Positions 50,847 to 60,549 of a DNA stretch of 64,000 nucleotides are shown in pieces. The notes under the pieces were generated by a model, which did not search any database, was not told the DNA's origin, and was given only the letters and a program-made list of their open reading frames with translations. A program made the translations under genes and the position numbers. Location: contig NZ_QBLC01000001.1 in NCBI RefSeq assembly GCF_003052295.1, positions 124,001-188,000 of the forward strand. Reading direction: 5' to 3'. Within the stretch, counting starts at the first letter, position 1. The number at the start of each line of letters is the position of its first letter. Origin of the DNA: Trichococcus paludicola. Its GTDB lineage: Bacteria > Bacillota > Bacilli > Lactobacillales > Aerococcaceae.

Positions 50847-51959
50847 TCACTCTGCGAAAAGATTATCGATATTCATCCGCAGCACGCGATCGATGCTCGG
50901 ATTGCCGTGGTCGCGATAAGGATACGCCCCGGATTCGAAGAGGATGTATAGGTGCTTTCCATCCACGACGACCTGTTCCATGTAGGAGGGCATGATGATT
51001 TCGGTGCTGGCATTCCTGTCCGTGAAATTCTCGTCTTCCTCCAGACGGTTGAAGGAAAGCAGGGTTGAGTCATGCTTTCTGCCGGAAGAGCGTGACAGCA
51101 TCAGCTTTTCCTGATGAAAAGCCAGTCCTTGGATCTCTTTGCCTATTTTATCGACATCGTCAGGAGAAGCTTCTTCCGTGCTTTTTCCGGTATCCAGTGC
51201 ATGGACTTTCTCTCCGTTGTCGTTTTCTGTTGTGGAGATCAGGTAGCGGTGCATAACACTCGTCTCTTCGTCATCGAAATGCGCCACGTAGAGATCATCG
51301 CCGTGGACCGTGATGGTTGAAGCACGCTTGATGTCGGGCAGGTTGATGCTATCGGTATATGCGATCGGTTCAGCGGAATCCGTGAAATCATAGGCTTCAA
51401 TGTCCTTCAAAGACAGAGTGATGACTTGAGCGGTGTCGCCTTTTTCCGAGGTGACCCAGAGCAACTCATGGTTGTTGTCAAAGGCGAGGCCGCCTACATG
51501 CGGGATGCCATCCAGGACGATTTCCTTGATGAAGGATCCGCTTTTTTTGTCCAACACATAGATGACGGAATTGTGCTTTTTGGTGTAGCAATAGGCCGAA
51601 ATAAACAGGTAATCTTGGTTCACGGCCAACCCTTGCGGCGTCATAGTGGTGCAGATGTCCGTTTCTTCGTGTTCATGATGGAGCGTCAATGTTTCATCCA
51701 TACCGGGGATGACATAAGTATTTTCTTCCGGGTCGACACCATGCTCTTCAAAAACCGCTTGGTACAGTTCAGGGTGTTTGGACAATTCATCTTTCAACGA
51801 CTTAAATGAACCGAGGCTGGCTTCCGTGTTCGTTTCTTCAGCGAAAGCTAACCGTTCGATTTTTCCGTTCTTTGTGAGGAGGCCGAGCGTGACCGCCCCT
51901 GTCATCATGCTGCCAATCAGTGCAAGGCTGATGAACTTCTTTCTCTTTTTCTTTTCCAT
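50847..51959 (-). CDS. Secreted protein with beta-propeller-like body, unknown function
   Basis: 370 residues. KKKRKKF and a hydrophobic stretch end at about residue 40 with a probable AFA/EE cleavage site, so it is exported; no lipobox Cys or LPxTG is seen. The body has repeated strands such as MTPQGLAVNQDYLFISAYCY, VIYVLDKKSGSFIKEIVLDG and GGLAFDNNHELLWVTS, reminiscent of six- or seven-blade propellers, for example strictosidine-synthase-like or lactonase-like folds. The ligand is unknown. It lies downstream of the FtsX permease on the same strand but with a gap of about 100 bases. Confidence 0.75.
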   Translation of the reverse strand: MEKKKRKKFISLALIGSMMTGAVTLGLLTKNGKIERLAFAEETNTEASLGSFKSLKDELSKHPELYQAVFEEHGVDPEENTYVIPGMDETLTLHHEHEETDICTTMTPQGLAVNQDYLFISAYCYTKKHNSVIYVLDKKSGSFIKEIVLDGIPHVGGLAFDNNHELLWVTSEKGDTAQVITLSLKDIEAYDFTDSAEPIAYTDSINLPDIKRASTITVHGDDLYVAHFDDEETSVMHRYLISTTENDNGEKVHALDTGKSTEEASPDDVDKIGKEIQGLAFHQEKLMLSRSSGRKHDSTLLSFNRLEEDENFTDRNASTEIIMPSYMEQVVVDGKHLYILFESGAYPYRDHGNPSIDRVLRMNIDNLFAE

Positions 51960-52036
51960 AGTATCACTTCCCGAATGAATATTTATACGAGGTCGTCCAG
52001 TTTTTATATTTTACTATAGAAGTCAGCGGCTAACTA

Positions 52037-52060
52037 ACAAAAAGCTTCCCGATAAGCTTA
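52037..52060 (-). terminator. Weak terminator after the ABC permease
   Basis: On the minus strand AAGCTT pairs with AAGCTT around ATCGGG and is followed by TTTTTG. It overlaps the last bases of the gene. Confidence 0.4.
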
Positions 52061-54406
52061 TTCCTGATAGGATTTGAGTACTTCCTGAAGTGGGATTTTG
52101 GCGATTTTTCGCCTGCTTATGTAGGTGCCGACGAAGAAGATGAGGACCAGGATCAACAATGTCTGCAGCAGGAAAATCGGTCTGTACTGCAGCGGCAGGA
52201 TGACGCCGTATTCCTCCGTGAAGAACCGCATCATCAGGTTCAGTATACCCAAGGCAATGGGAAGGCTGATCAGATAGGAAATCAAGGCATAAAAAAAATA
52301 GCTGTTCAAAATCATCGCATTGACTTCCCGGCGTTTGTAGCCCATCACTTTGAGCAACGAAATCACATAGTAATTTTTTTCTACGGTAAAGGAAGTGAGC
52401 ACGAACAGGATGCTCGCGGCGATGATTGCGGATCCACCGATCATGACGTTCGAGATGAACTGCGTGTAGTTGGACATCGCCTTCGATTGTTCGATGAGTC
52501 CCGACTTGCTGATGATTGTGCTGTAGTAGGCATCGGACGGCTTTTTGAGCGAATAGATGCCGCTGTACAGGCGCGAAGTGCTGTTTTCCGACAACATATT
52601 GCTGAGCTTTTCGATGTTCAGGTACACCTTGTCGGAAATGTATTCATCAGTCACGCCTTTGACAAGAAAGGGGAAAGTGTCGTCGTTCACTTCCAGGCGG
52701 ATGGTATCGCCTTCTACGACACCGAGCTTGATGCTGAGCCGTTTCGTGATCACGGCGCCGTTCTGGATATTTACGGTTATGTCATTGCCTTCCTCATCAT
52801 ACAGGCTGTAAAGTTTGTTGCGTGAAGACAGCCCTTGCAGCGATACAACGTTGCCGTCGAGGGAAGCAAAGGGATAGATGAGGAATTTTTCGTCGCCGGG
52901 CCGCGTTTCGGGCAGCCTTTGCGTGACATCGAGATAGGCCTCATATTCGTAGTCGACCTTATTCAGGTAGTCGACCGTCATCCGATCGACCATGCCGCCC
53001 ATCATGAAGGAAAAGCTCATCAGGATCGTCGAGAACATGATGCCCAGAAAGAAAATGAAGAAACTACCGGTGCTCTTGATGGCGTGCAGGTATTTGAATT
53101 TTGTGCTGCCTTTCGCCTTCGAAAGGACCCGGCTGAGGTACCTGCCGATCCGGTTGATCGACTTGCCCTCATGCGGCTTCAGCAGTTCCAGGGCATTCTC
53201 TCCGAGGATGCGGTAGATGATGATCCAGGAAACCAAGGAGAAGAACAGGAGCGGCACCAGGATCGCAGTGGCGAAGACGGTGAAGCTCTGGGCGATTTTG
53301 ACTTGGGGCAGGAGATAGAAATCCAGATACAATTTTTTCAACGGCTCGGAATAGAGCGTTCCGAGGAAGTAGCCAAGGATCAGCATAAGGGCGGCGAAGA
53401 CCATCATCGCGACGAAATAGGGCCGGGCTATTTCCGAACGGCGGTAGCCGAGCGCCTTGAGGATGCCAATCTGGCCTCTTTCGGCATGGAGCAGGTTGTA
53501 GATCAGGATCGATACGATGATGACGGCGATGGCCGCGATGAAGACACTGAGTCCCAAAGCCATGACTTTTCCTTGGGTCAGTTCATCATAGATGGCCCCG
53601 CTCCTCATGCTGGTCTGCGTATCCGTAATCTGGCTTACGAAAGGCAACGCATCTTTGTCGTAGGCGGTGTCTATGCTCTCCTCGGTCAGGTTCATGCCGG
53701 CTAAACGGAAACTCTCCTTGTCGTCGAAGTTCTCGTATTCTTTATCAGACATGAGCAGCAGCGTCTGCAGCCCGGTATCCAAGTTGAAGGTTTCATCGAA
53801 CATAGGAAGGGTGTAGTCCGGGAAAAGCACAAAGCCCGTCACTCGGTAGCTTTTGTTTTTGATGATGAGGGCGTCCCCGATGGTGAGGCCGTTCTTGTCG
53901 GCATAGACTTTGTTGACAGCGACTTCATCATCAGCTGAGGGTTTGCGGCCTTCCTCCATATAGGAAAGATTGATTTTTTCGCCATCCTTCACGAGGAGCG
54001 CTGTATGCGACTGTCCTTGGTACGTGTAGGAGGTGTTTTTGTATTCCCTCAGTTCGAGACTGACATCGCGGTAGCTCGCTTCAAACTCGGTGATCCTGTT
54101 TTCCATGAGCTTGTAGAAGGTGGCAGGTTCGACTTTCTTTATGTCGCTTAGCGAGTAGAAGCCTCTGGCAAGCAGCGCTGCTGCGATGGGGTAGGCCGCC
54201 TCTTCCAGCGTGACCCTATTCAGCATCTCAACGGCGAAGTCCTCTTGGTTGTGATCCGCCAAGTACGTTTCCGTGGGTTCTTCGATGCCGCTCAATCCGT
54301 AGAACATCATGGTGTAGGTGGCGGAGCTCAGGATGATGATGAAGCCGATGGCAACCAACTGCATCCATTTTTTTCGCAAGGTTTTGATGACATTTTTCAG
54401 CAGCAT
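52058..54406 (-). CDS. ABC transporter permease, FtsX/MacB type
   Basis: 782 residues from ATG 54406, which follows GGGGGAGG at eight bases; the GTG start at 54415 lies inside that site. It has an N-terminal membrane helix (about 14-35), a large outer domain, a first FtsX block near residues 290-410, a second outer domain, and a second FtsX block near 660-780, giving about 10 helices. It should pair with the ATPase encoded just upstream and with the HlyD/MacA-like adaptor encoded divergently. Such systems export peptides, lipids or drugs by a mechanotransmission cycle. Confidence 0.9.
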   Translation of the reverse strand: MLLKNVIKTLRKKWMQLVAIGFIIILSSATYTMMFYGLSGIEEPTETYLADHNQEDFAVEMLNRVTLEEAAYPIAAALLARGFYSLSDIKKVEPATFYKLMENRITEFEASYRDVSLELREYKNTSYTYQGQSHTALLVKDGEKINLSYMEEGRKPSADDEVAVNKVYADKNGLTIGDALIIKNKSYRVTGFVLFPDYTLPMFDETFNLDTGLQTLLLMSDKEYENFDDKESFRLAGMNLTEESIDTAYDKDALPFVSQITDTQTSMRSGAIYDELTQGKVMALGLSVFIAAIAVIIVSILIYNLLHAERGQIGILKALGYRRSEIARPYFVAMMVFAALMLILGYFLGTLYSEPLKKLYLDFYLLPQVKIAQSFTVFATAILVPLLFFSLVSWIIIYRILGENALELLKPHEGKSINRIGRYLSRVLSKAKGSTKFKYLHAIKSTGSFFIFFLGIMFSTILMSFSFMMGGMVDRMTVDYLNKVDYEYEAYLDVTQRLPETRPGDEKFLIYPFASLDGNVVSLQGLSSRNKLYSLYDEEGNDITVNIQNGAVITKRLSIKLGVVEGDTIRLEVNDDTFPFLVKGVTDEYISDKVYLNIEKLSNMLSENSTSRLYSGIYSLKKPSDAYYSTIISKSGLIEQSKAMSNYTQFISNVMIGGSAIIAASILFVLTSFTVEKNYYVISLLKVMGYKRREVNAMILNSYFFYALISYLISLPIALGILNLMMRFFTEEYGVILPLQYRPIFLLQTLLILVLIFFVGTYISRRKIAKIPLQEVLKSYQE

Positions 54407-54421
54407 GATTCGCACCTCCCC

Positions 54422-55120
54422 CTATCCCCAAGAGATGTCCTGGGCATTCTTTTTGACTTCGTTGAGGGTGACTTCCGTAATTTGACCGGAGTTCATCTTG
54501 ATGACCTTGTCCGCCATTTCGGCGATGCCCAAGTTATGGGTAATCACGATGATGGTTTTGTTGTAGTCCACATTCAGGTTCTGCAACAGCTGCAGAATCT
54601 TTTTCGAATTTTCTTCATCCAGCGAGCCGGTGGGTTCGTCGCAGAAGATGATGTCGGGATTCTTGGCCAGGCTCCTGACGATCGAAACACGTTGCTGCTC
54701 CCCTCCGGAGAGTTGACTGGGATATTTGTTGCGGGCTTTTTCCAGACCGACTTTTTCGAGCAGGTCGGTTATGTCGAGTGGAGCTGTCCCGATGTCCGAG
54801 CCGATTTGGATGTTCTCGTAGACGTTCAGATTCTGCAGCAGGTTGTATTGCTGGAAGATGAAGCCCAGATGTTTCCTTCTGAAAGCGGTCATCTCCTCTT
54901 CATCCAGGTTTGTCAGCGTTTCGCCCCGGAAGGTGATTTCACCCGAAGTGACGGTGTCCAAGCCGCTGATGACGTTCAGCAAGGTGCTCTTGCCGCTGCC
55001 ACTGGGTCCGAGGATGACGACAAATTCGCCCTCTTCGATGGTGAGGTTGACGTCTTTCAGGGCGTAGGTTTCCACATCACCGGTCTTGTAAGTTTTCGTC
55101 ACGTTGGTCATCGTTATCAC
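54422..55120 (-). CDS. ABC transporter ATP-binding protein, MacB/LolD type
   Basis: About 232 residues. Walker A GPSGSGKST, Q-loop FQQYNLL, signature LSGGEQQRVSIVR and Walker B IIFCDEPTGSLD are intact. The first start is uncertain: TTG 55150, GTG 55120 and ATG 55111 are in frame. GTG 55120 has GAGGG seven bases before it and gives the usual N-terminus. It lies 15 bases before the permease start, so the two are co-transcribed. The exporter is therefore a three-part MacAB-like set split over a divergent promoter region. Confidence 0.9.
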   Translation of the reverse strand: MITMTNVTKTYKTGDVETYALKDVNLTIEEGEFVVILGPSGSGKSTLLNVISGLDTVTSGEITFRGETLTNLDEEEMTAFRRKHLGFIFQQYNLLQNLNVYENIQIGSDIGTAPLDITDLLEKVGLEKARNKYPSQLSGGEQQRVSIVRSLAKNPDIIFCDEPTGSLDEENSKKILQLLQNLNVDYNKTIIVITHNLGIAEMADKVIKMNSGQITEVTLNEVKKNAQDISWG

Positions 55121-55369
55121 CGCATCCACCCTCTTTTGAGATTGCTTCAATCAGTTCAAGTATATTTGTGTCGGGATTTTTTGTCAAAAAATTGAGAATG
55201 GAAAATACTTTGCTGAAATAGGAGATACCCAAAAAGATGAATTATCCAGAATGGTTTTGTATACGCTGACAATATCTTCACGGATGCATCGGTCGATATG
55301 GTAAAATTGAGATACCGAAACGATGGAATCAACTGGATTATCCAAAAATTGCGCGAGGGGGTCTTCTTT

Positions 55370-57451
55370 ATGGGGAAATTGAAAGCTATCCTATTCAAAT
55401 CAAAAAAATCGATCATTGTCACGGCGGTCCTTCTGCTGACTTTGCTGGTGGGTGGAGGTACTGCTTACTGGTTGTATCAGAATGCCCAGGTCCAGGAAGT
55501 GTCGGTGCATACGGCCTGGAAAGGGCAATTGGCTAAGTATGTGCCGATAACCGGCGACATCGAAGCCAGCAGCAGGAGCAGCCTTTATCCCTCGCCCACA
55601 GCCAAGATTGTTGAAGTGTTGGCGGAGGAAGGGCAGGCAGTCAAGAAAGGCGATGTCCTGGCGAGGATTGATGCGACCGAGTACCGCACCCAAATGGATA
55701 AGCAGGTTATCAATCTTGCGAATGCAGAGGCGACGCTCGCCTATCTTTCCGGGAGCAGCGCAGAAATGGATAAGGCATCCTCCCAGAACGCGGTGAGCCA
55801 AGCGGGGATTGTGCTGGAAACTGCCCAATCAAATTATAGTGCGGCGCAAGGGAATCTGGATGACATCAATACGCTCAATGCGAATGCCATCAGCCAGGCT
55901 AACATAGCCCTGGAGAATGCTCAGTCGAATTATGCTGCGGCCAACTCCAATCTATCGGCGCGGGGGACGCTCTACGACAATGCTGTGAGCCAAGCTCAAA
56001 TAGTCTTGGAGAGTGCCCAATCGAATGCTGCCGCATTAGCGGATAAACTGCATAACGTCGAAATAGCCAACGCGAATGCGGTCGGCCAAGCCAAACTGAC
56101 TTTGGAAAATGCGAAGGCGCATTACTGGATCGCAAAAAAGAATTTGGATGATCTGGAAAATGCCCTGCATGAAGCCAAATGTGCGTTGGAAACAGCTAAA
56201 GCAACCTATGAGAGTGCAAAACTGAATCTGGATATCGTCAAAACCTTGTACGACGCCGATCCGATTCTGTACGCAGTGGACTATCAGTTGGCGCAACAGG
56301 CTGTCACCGCTGCCGAAACGGCGGTATGGAATGCGGAACTGACTTTTGATAGCGCTGAAATGGGCTATCAAGCCGGCTATGATACGGCGAAATTGGCGGT
56401 GATCGATGCGGAAACAGCTGTCCGTAGCGCAGAAATCGCTCTTTCGAATGCCGAAAACGCAGCCGACGCTGAATATGCTGCAGCCGCAAAAGCGGTTTCG
56501 GACAGCGAAGCTGCTGTGAGCAACGCGGAAATCGCTCTTTCGAACGCCGAAAGCGCGGGCTCTCTTGAATATGCTGCAGCTGAAAAAGCCGTCAGCGACA
56601 GCGAAGCCGCTGTCCGTAACGCGGAAATCAGCGTTTCAAATGCCAGAAGCGGCGCTGCCGTAAAGTACGAGGCGGCGATCAAGGCAATCAGCGATGGCGA
56701 AAAATCCGTCCGGAGCGCGGAAATCGCTCTCTCGAATCTGAACACCACGGCAACGTTTTCGAGCGCGACAGCGGAGGAAAGAATCTCCAATCAGGCCGAC
56801 CAGATTGCTCTCCTGAAAACAGACCTCGCCTACTTGAACAAAAAAATCGAGGAGAGCGATCTGAAGGCCAATGTCGACGGCATTGTGACGAAGATGGACG
56901 TCGTTGCGAATGAATATCCTCAGGTCGGCGATGCCATCATCGTCGATGGGGCGACCGAATATGTGATCAGCTTGGCTGTCAGCCAGTATGACAGCGTCAA
57001 TATGCGTGTAGGCCAGAAGGCGACCGTTAAGGTGAAAGGGGTCGCTGCGGAATATGATGGGGTTGTCTCGGAAATCGGCCAATCGGCGGAGAAATCCGCG
57101 ACCTCCGCGGATCAGGATGCGAAAGTTACGGTAAAAGTCACAATCACCGATCCTGACGAAAACATCAAGGTAGGCTACGAAGCCGATGCGGAAATCATCA
57201 CGGTCGAAAAGCTCGATGCCCTGCGCGTAAACTTTGAGGCTGTCCAAATCGATGTGGAATCGGGCAAGTCCTACGTGTACGTGGTGGACAGCGGGAACCG
57301 AGTCGAAAAAAGGTACATCGAAACCGGGCTGGAAACCGAATATGACATCGAGGTAGTGGATGGTTTGGTGGAAGGGGAGCGCTATGTCGCTGATCCGAAC
57401 AAGGAACTTGTGGCCGGTGTGAGGGTCAAGGACAGCGGTGACGCTGATTGA
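55370..57451 (+). CDS. MacA/HlyD-like adaptor with long repeat-built coiled-coil hairpin
   Basis: 693 residues, against roughly 370-400 for MacA. A membrane anchor (residues 12-36) is followed by a lipoyl-type half (VEVLAEEGQAVKKGDVLARID), a very long Ala/Asn/Glu-rich helical hairpin from about 95 to 490, the second lipoyl half (LKANVDGIVTKMDV), a beta-barrel (VSQYDSVNMRVGQKATVKV) and a membrane-proximal end. The hairpin is built of repeats of about 33 residues containing AVSDSEAAV and NAEIALSNAE, with several near-identical copies between 340 and 480, and related QANIALENAQ and QAQIVLESAQ copies earlier. ATG 55370 follows GAGGGG. It is divergent from its ATPase-permease pair. Confidence 0.88.
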   Translation: MGKLKAILFKSKKSIIVTAVLLLTLLVGGGTAYWLYQNAQVQEVSVHTAWKGQLAKYVPITGDIEASSRSSLYPSPTAKIVEVLAEEGQAVKKGDVLARIDATEYRTQMDKQVINLANAEATLAYLSGSSAEMDKASSQNAVSQAGIVLETAQSNYSAAQGNLDDINTLNANAISQANIALENAQSNYAAANSNLSARGTLYDNAVSQAQIVLESAQSNAAALADKLHNVEIANANAVGQAKLTLENAKAHYWIAKKNLDDLENALHEAKCALETAKATYESAKLNLDIVKTLYDADPILYAVDYQLAQQAVTAAETAVWNAELTFDSAEMGYQAGYDTAKLAVIDAETAVRSAEIALSNAENAADAEYAAAAKAVSDSEAAVSNAEIALSNAESAGSLEYAAAEKAVSDSEAAVRNAEISVSNARSGAAVKYEAAIKAISDGEKSVRSAEIALSNLNTTATFSSATAEERISNQADQIALLKTDLAYLNKKIEESDLKANVDGIVTKMDVVANEYPQVGDAIIVDGATEYVISLAVSQYDSVNMRVGQKATVKVKGVAAEYDGVVSEIGQSAEKSATSADQDAKVTVKVTITDPDENIKVGYEADAEIITVEKLDALRVNFEAVQIDVESGKSYVYVVDSGNRVEKRYIETGLETEYDIEVVDGLVEGERYVADPNKELVAGVRVKDSGDAD

Positions 57452-57484
57452 CGGACGCGTCCGAAGAAGGGTAGGCATTTTTGA

Positions 57485-57518
57485 GCAGGGGAGCAGATGT
57501 CGGGAGCTCCTCTGTTTT
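57485..57518 (+). terminator. Intrinsic terminator after the adaptor gene
   Basis: CAGGGGAGC pairs with GCTCCTCTG with one wobble, followed by TTTT. Confidence 0.75.
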
Positions 57519-57537
57519 GCGTACTTTGGACAATACC

Positions 57538-57566
57538 TTTTCACTACAATGCAGATAGCGTATAAT
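57538..57566 (+). promoter_or_regulatory. Putative promoter of the 166-residue unknown gene
   Basis: TTTTCA, 17-bp spacer, perfect TATAAT at 57561-57566. Confidence 0.55.
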
Positions 57567-57649
57567 GGAAGAACGGAATCAGGCAAAGCGCAATCGGCCT
57601 GAGGAATGGATCAACACTAATAAATAATGATCAGAAAGAGGATTTTCCC

Positions 57650-58150
57650 ATGTCGAAGTTAGGTTTGCAGCTCAGCCCAGCAGACAGCGAAAGCAAATGT
57701 TGGGTGGCGGAAATTACCGGTGCGGACGAGGTATACATTTTAAAAAGGGACTTCATCCCAGCCGAACCGGAAGGCGGATGGATCCTCTATGATGGCTGGT
57801 ACCAACTGAACGGTGCGGTGCCCGGCGTCACGGAATTCAAAAAAGAATATATCCGCATCAAGGACGGAAAAGTCAGAAGGAACCTTCCATTCCGGGAACT
57901 CGTCGAAAGCCTGGATGAAATAAAAGCCGGTGAAGGCCCGCGCGTCGAGAGGATGCGCAAGGAAATCATCGCCATTTTGGATGAAATAAAAGAAGCTGCC
58001 TATTGTGAGCAGGTGGTTGAAGGCATCGAAAAGCAAAAGGAAGACCTGGATATGGCGGATGAGCCGGATCAGATCAAAAATGCGCTCTACATGCTGAAAA
58101 AACAAAAGCAATCCTATATCGAGCAGTACCGAAAGATGTTCAACCTATAA
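57650..58150 (+). CDS. Unknown protein, 166 residues
   Basis: No signal peptide or membrane helix. The first half is beta-rich (WVAEITGADEVYILKRDFI, GWILYDGWYQLNG) and the second half is helical and charged (residues 85-165, VERMRKEIIAILDEIKEAAYCEQ), possibly a coiled coil. AGAAAGAGG lies before ATG. It is a single-gene unit with a good promoter. No family is recognised. Confidence 0.72.
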   Translation: MSKLGLQLSPADSESKCWVAEITGADEVYILKRDFIPAEPEGGWILYDGWYQLNGAVPGVTEFKKEYIRIKDGKVRRNLPFRELVESLDEIKAGEGPRVERMRKEIIAILDEIKEAAYCEQVVEGIEKQKEDLDMADEPDQIKNALYMLKKQKQSYIEQYRKMFNL

Positions 58151-58247
58151 GAATCCAGATTATCCGGAATGAAAAACAATAGAAATGCATGAAACCGACC
58201 ATGTTTCCGGTATAATCCGAATAGAGAAAAAGAAAGGCGGTGGAGCA

Positions 58248-58748
58248 ATGATCAGAAAAGCAACGCCAACGGATCTTCCCGCAATCATGGAAATCATCAA
58301 TGAGGCGAAAGTCACGCTAAAGGCGTCCGGCATCGATCAATGGCAAAAAGGGTATCCGAACGAAGCAGTCATTCTTCAGGATATCAATGGAGGATACAGC
58401 TATATCTACCTGCGGGATGGCGTTCCCGGGGCAACTTTTGCATTTTTTTACGGCGAGGACCCTACCTATAAAGTCATCACCGAGGGCCAATGGTTGACGG
58501 ATAATCCTTACAGTGTCATCCATCGCATCACGATCAAAGACGCTTTCCGTGGACAAGGCGTCCTTGGGGAAATCGTCGAATGGGCTGCGGATGAATCGCG
58601 TAAAAAAGGCTATTCCAGCATGCGTATCGATACGCATCCAGATAACAAAAGCATGCAGCGTGCCTTGCAGAAGTCAGGGTATGCCTACTGCGGACATATC
58701 CTGACAAGTATCAGCGATATGCGATGGGCATATGAGAAAGTGCTGTAA
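58248..58748 (+). CDS. GNAT-family N-acetyltransferase
   Basis: 166 residues from ATG 58248, with GGTGGAG just before. IRKATPTDLPAIMEIINEAK opens the fold, and the acetyl-CoA motif is IKDAFRGQGVLGEIVEWA. The acceptor is unknown; the IDQWQKGYPN segment is common to a subgroup of small-molecule acetyltransferases. The frame to 58185 lacks a ribosome site. Confidence 0.9.
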   Translation: MIRKATPTDLPAIMEIINEAKVTLKASGIDQWQKGYPNEAVILQDINGGYSYIYLRDGVPGATFAFFYGEDPTYKVITEGQWLTDNPYSVIHRITIKDAFRGQGVLGEIVEWAADESRKKGYSSMRIDTHPDNKSMQRALQKSGYAYCGHILTSISDMRWAYEKVL

Positions 58749-58761
58749 AATAATTATGGAT

Positions 58762-58809
58762 ATGCGAGAAGGATTGCGCCCGAACCTAGCGGTGCAATCC
58801 TTTTCGCAT
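58762..58809 (+). terminator. Hairpin between the two acetyltransferase genes, probable terminator
   Basis: ATGCGAGAAGGATTGC pairs with GCAATCCTTTTCGCAT with a single mismatch. The T-run lies inside the stem rather than after it, so its strength is uncertain. Confidence 0.55.
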
Positions 58810-58853
58810 GGAATCAAGCATATGATTGATAAACCCGAAGGAGCGAAGAAATA

Positions 58854-59387
58854 ATGGACTTGCAACTAAAAAATTTAGCTTTGAACGAGGAACTGATCCA
58901 GACGATACTCCGTTGGGAAAATGACCTGGCTATTTCGCCGTTCATCACCCCGCACTATGATGAAGAAAGCAAATTGCCTTTGGGGACGGAAGAGGGTGTC
59001 CGCGAGAGCCTGTCCAATCCGGACAAGCGGACTTATTTCATTTGCGTGGATGACAAGCCGGTCGGAATCGCGTCGATCATCCGCGACTTTCCTGCCCTGC
59101 TCAAGAAGGACGGAAATACAGCCTGGCTGGGCATCTACATCGGCGATCCGGATTGGCGCAGCAAAGGCATCGGCAAAACGGTCATGGCACTGTATGAAGA
59201 AGAATGCCGAAGACTCGGCTATCAGCGCATCGAGCTGGGGGTCTTTTCCCACAATGCCGGCGCAATCAGCCTGTACGAAAGATCCGGCTTCACACAAATA
59301 GGCGTGATCCCTCACTTCACCTATTCACAAGGCGAATGGCGCGACGATATCCGGATGGAGAAAATACTCGGTTCCGTTCTAGGGTAA
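58854..59387 (+). CDS. GNAT-family N-acetyltransferase, RimJ/RimL-like
   Basis: 177 residues. The acetyl-CoA loop is GDPDWRSKGIGKTVMAL, and LGVFSHNAGAISLYERSGFTQIG is the normal C-terminal block. The LILQ-like start NEELIQTILRWENDLAISPFI resembles acetyltransferases acting on protein N-termini, antibiotics or amino sugars. Substrate unknown. It is not a close paralogue of the preceding gene. AGGAG precedes ATG. Confidence 0.9.
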   Translation: MDLQLKNLALNEELIQTILRWENDLAISPFITPHYDEESKLPLGTEEGVRESLSNPDKRTYFICVDDKPVGIASIIRDFPALLKKDGNTAWLGIYIGDPDWRSKGIGKTVMALYEEECRRLGYQRIELGVFSHNAGAISLYERSGFTQIGVIPHFTYSQGEWRDDIRMEKILGSVLG

Positions 59388-59427
59388 ACCCCATGCGGAA
59401 ATTTTTTGGAGGGAGGGAAAACAACGG

Positions 59428-60549
59428 ATGAAAAAAGGATTGTTGGTCAGGAAAAAAGCGATATTCTTGACCTTATTTGCGGCATTTTTGGGGTTTTTGA
59501 CGCTGTTCAGCTACCATAACTACGCGTGGTACGAAGAACCAATCGCCAAAATCATTGCAGCGGAAGCCATTGGAACCAATGAAACGATCGGCGCCAATCG
59601 GGAAAGCTATCACGTATACAACCAAAAACTGACGGCTGTACTGATGAACGGGGAGTCGAAAGGGGCGCAGGTCATGATAGAAAACAACTATTCCGACTCA
59701 CTTGCCTATAGCCAGATGTACCGTTCAGGCGATGAAGTTTTCCTTTCTCTTAGCGAGAGTGCTTCGGATGCAGTGACAGGCAAAATAATCGGAGTAAAGC
59801 GGGATAAATATGTTGCCCTTTTGGGTGCCTTGTTTCTTTTCGTGCTTGTGGCGGTAGCGGGGAAAAAAGGCCTGCTTTCCCTCGTCAGCATAGCGGGGAA
59901 CATTTTTCTGTTCAGCCTAGCTCTGGACAGTTATGAAATTGCGGATAACGCCCAACTATTATGGATCAGCAGTGCTGCAGTGATCGGTTGGACCATCCTG
60001 ACGCTGTTCTTGGTCAGCGGGAAAAACAGAAAGACTTACGCAGCCATCCTTTCCACTTTGATCGGAACATTCATGACTTTAATCATCGCTTACGGGGTCA
60101 TTGCCTTGACGAACGGGCAGGGCCTGCGTTATGAGGAAATGCAGTTTGTGACGCATTACCCGCGGCGCATCTTCCTGTCGAGCATTTTGATTGGCTCGCT
60201 GGGTGCGGTGATGGATGTCGCCATCACAATGACCGCAGCCATCCAGGAACTGTACGAAAAAGACCCTGCGATATCCGCCGGAGCCTTATTGCAGTCCGGA
60301 CGCGAAATCGGCAAGGACATCATGGGGACGATGGCGAATGTGCTGCTTTTTGCCTATGTCAGCGGAGCGATTCCCACACTCGTTTTTTATCTGGAGAACG
60401 GCTCCGATGTGTTCCATACCTTTTCGATGCAATTATCTTTGGAAATTACCCGGGCCTTGGCAGGCAGTATCGGCATTGTTTTGACGGTTCCGCTGGCTAT
60501 GTTCACAGCCGTCCGTCTGATTCCTAAGAAAGCGGGTGATCAACAATGA
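59428..60549 (+). CDS. YibE/F family membrane protein (larger member)
   Basis: 373 residues. An N-terminal helix is followed by an outer segment of about 95 residues, then seven to eight helices. SSILIGSLGAVMDVAITMTAAIQEL and GREIGKDIMGTMANVLLFAYVSGAIP are the family signatures. The gene overlaps the next YibE/F gene by four bases as ATGA, so the two likely form a complex. A transport role is suspected in the literature but the substrate is not established. GGAGGGAGG precedes ATG. Confidence 0.9.
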   Translation: MKKGLLVRKKAIFLTLFAAFLGFLTLFSYHNYAWYEEPIAKIIAAEAIGTNETIGANRESYHVYNQKLTAVLMNGESKGAQVMIENNYSDSLAYSQMYRSGDEVFLSLSESASDAVTGKIIGVKRDKYVALLGALFLFVLVAVAGKKGLLSLVSIAGNIFLFSLALDSYEIADNAQLLWISSAAVIGWTILTLFLVSGKNRKTYAAILSTLIGTFMTLIIAYGVIALTNGQGLRYEEMQFVTHYPRRIFLSSILIGSLGAVMDVAITMTAAIQELYEKDPAISAGALLQSGREIGKDIMGTMANVLLFAYVSGAIPTLVFYLENGSDVFHTFSMQLSLEITRALAGSIGIVLTVPLAMFTAVRLIPKKAGDQQ

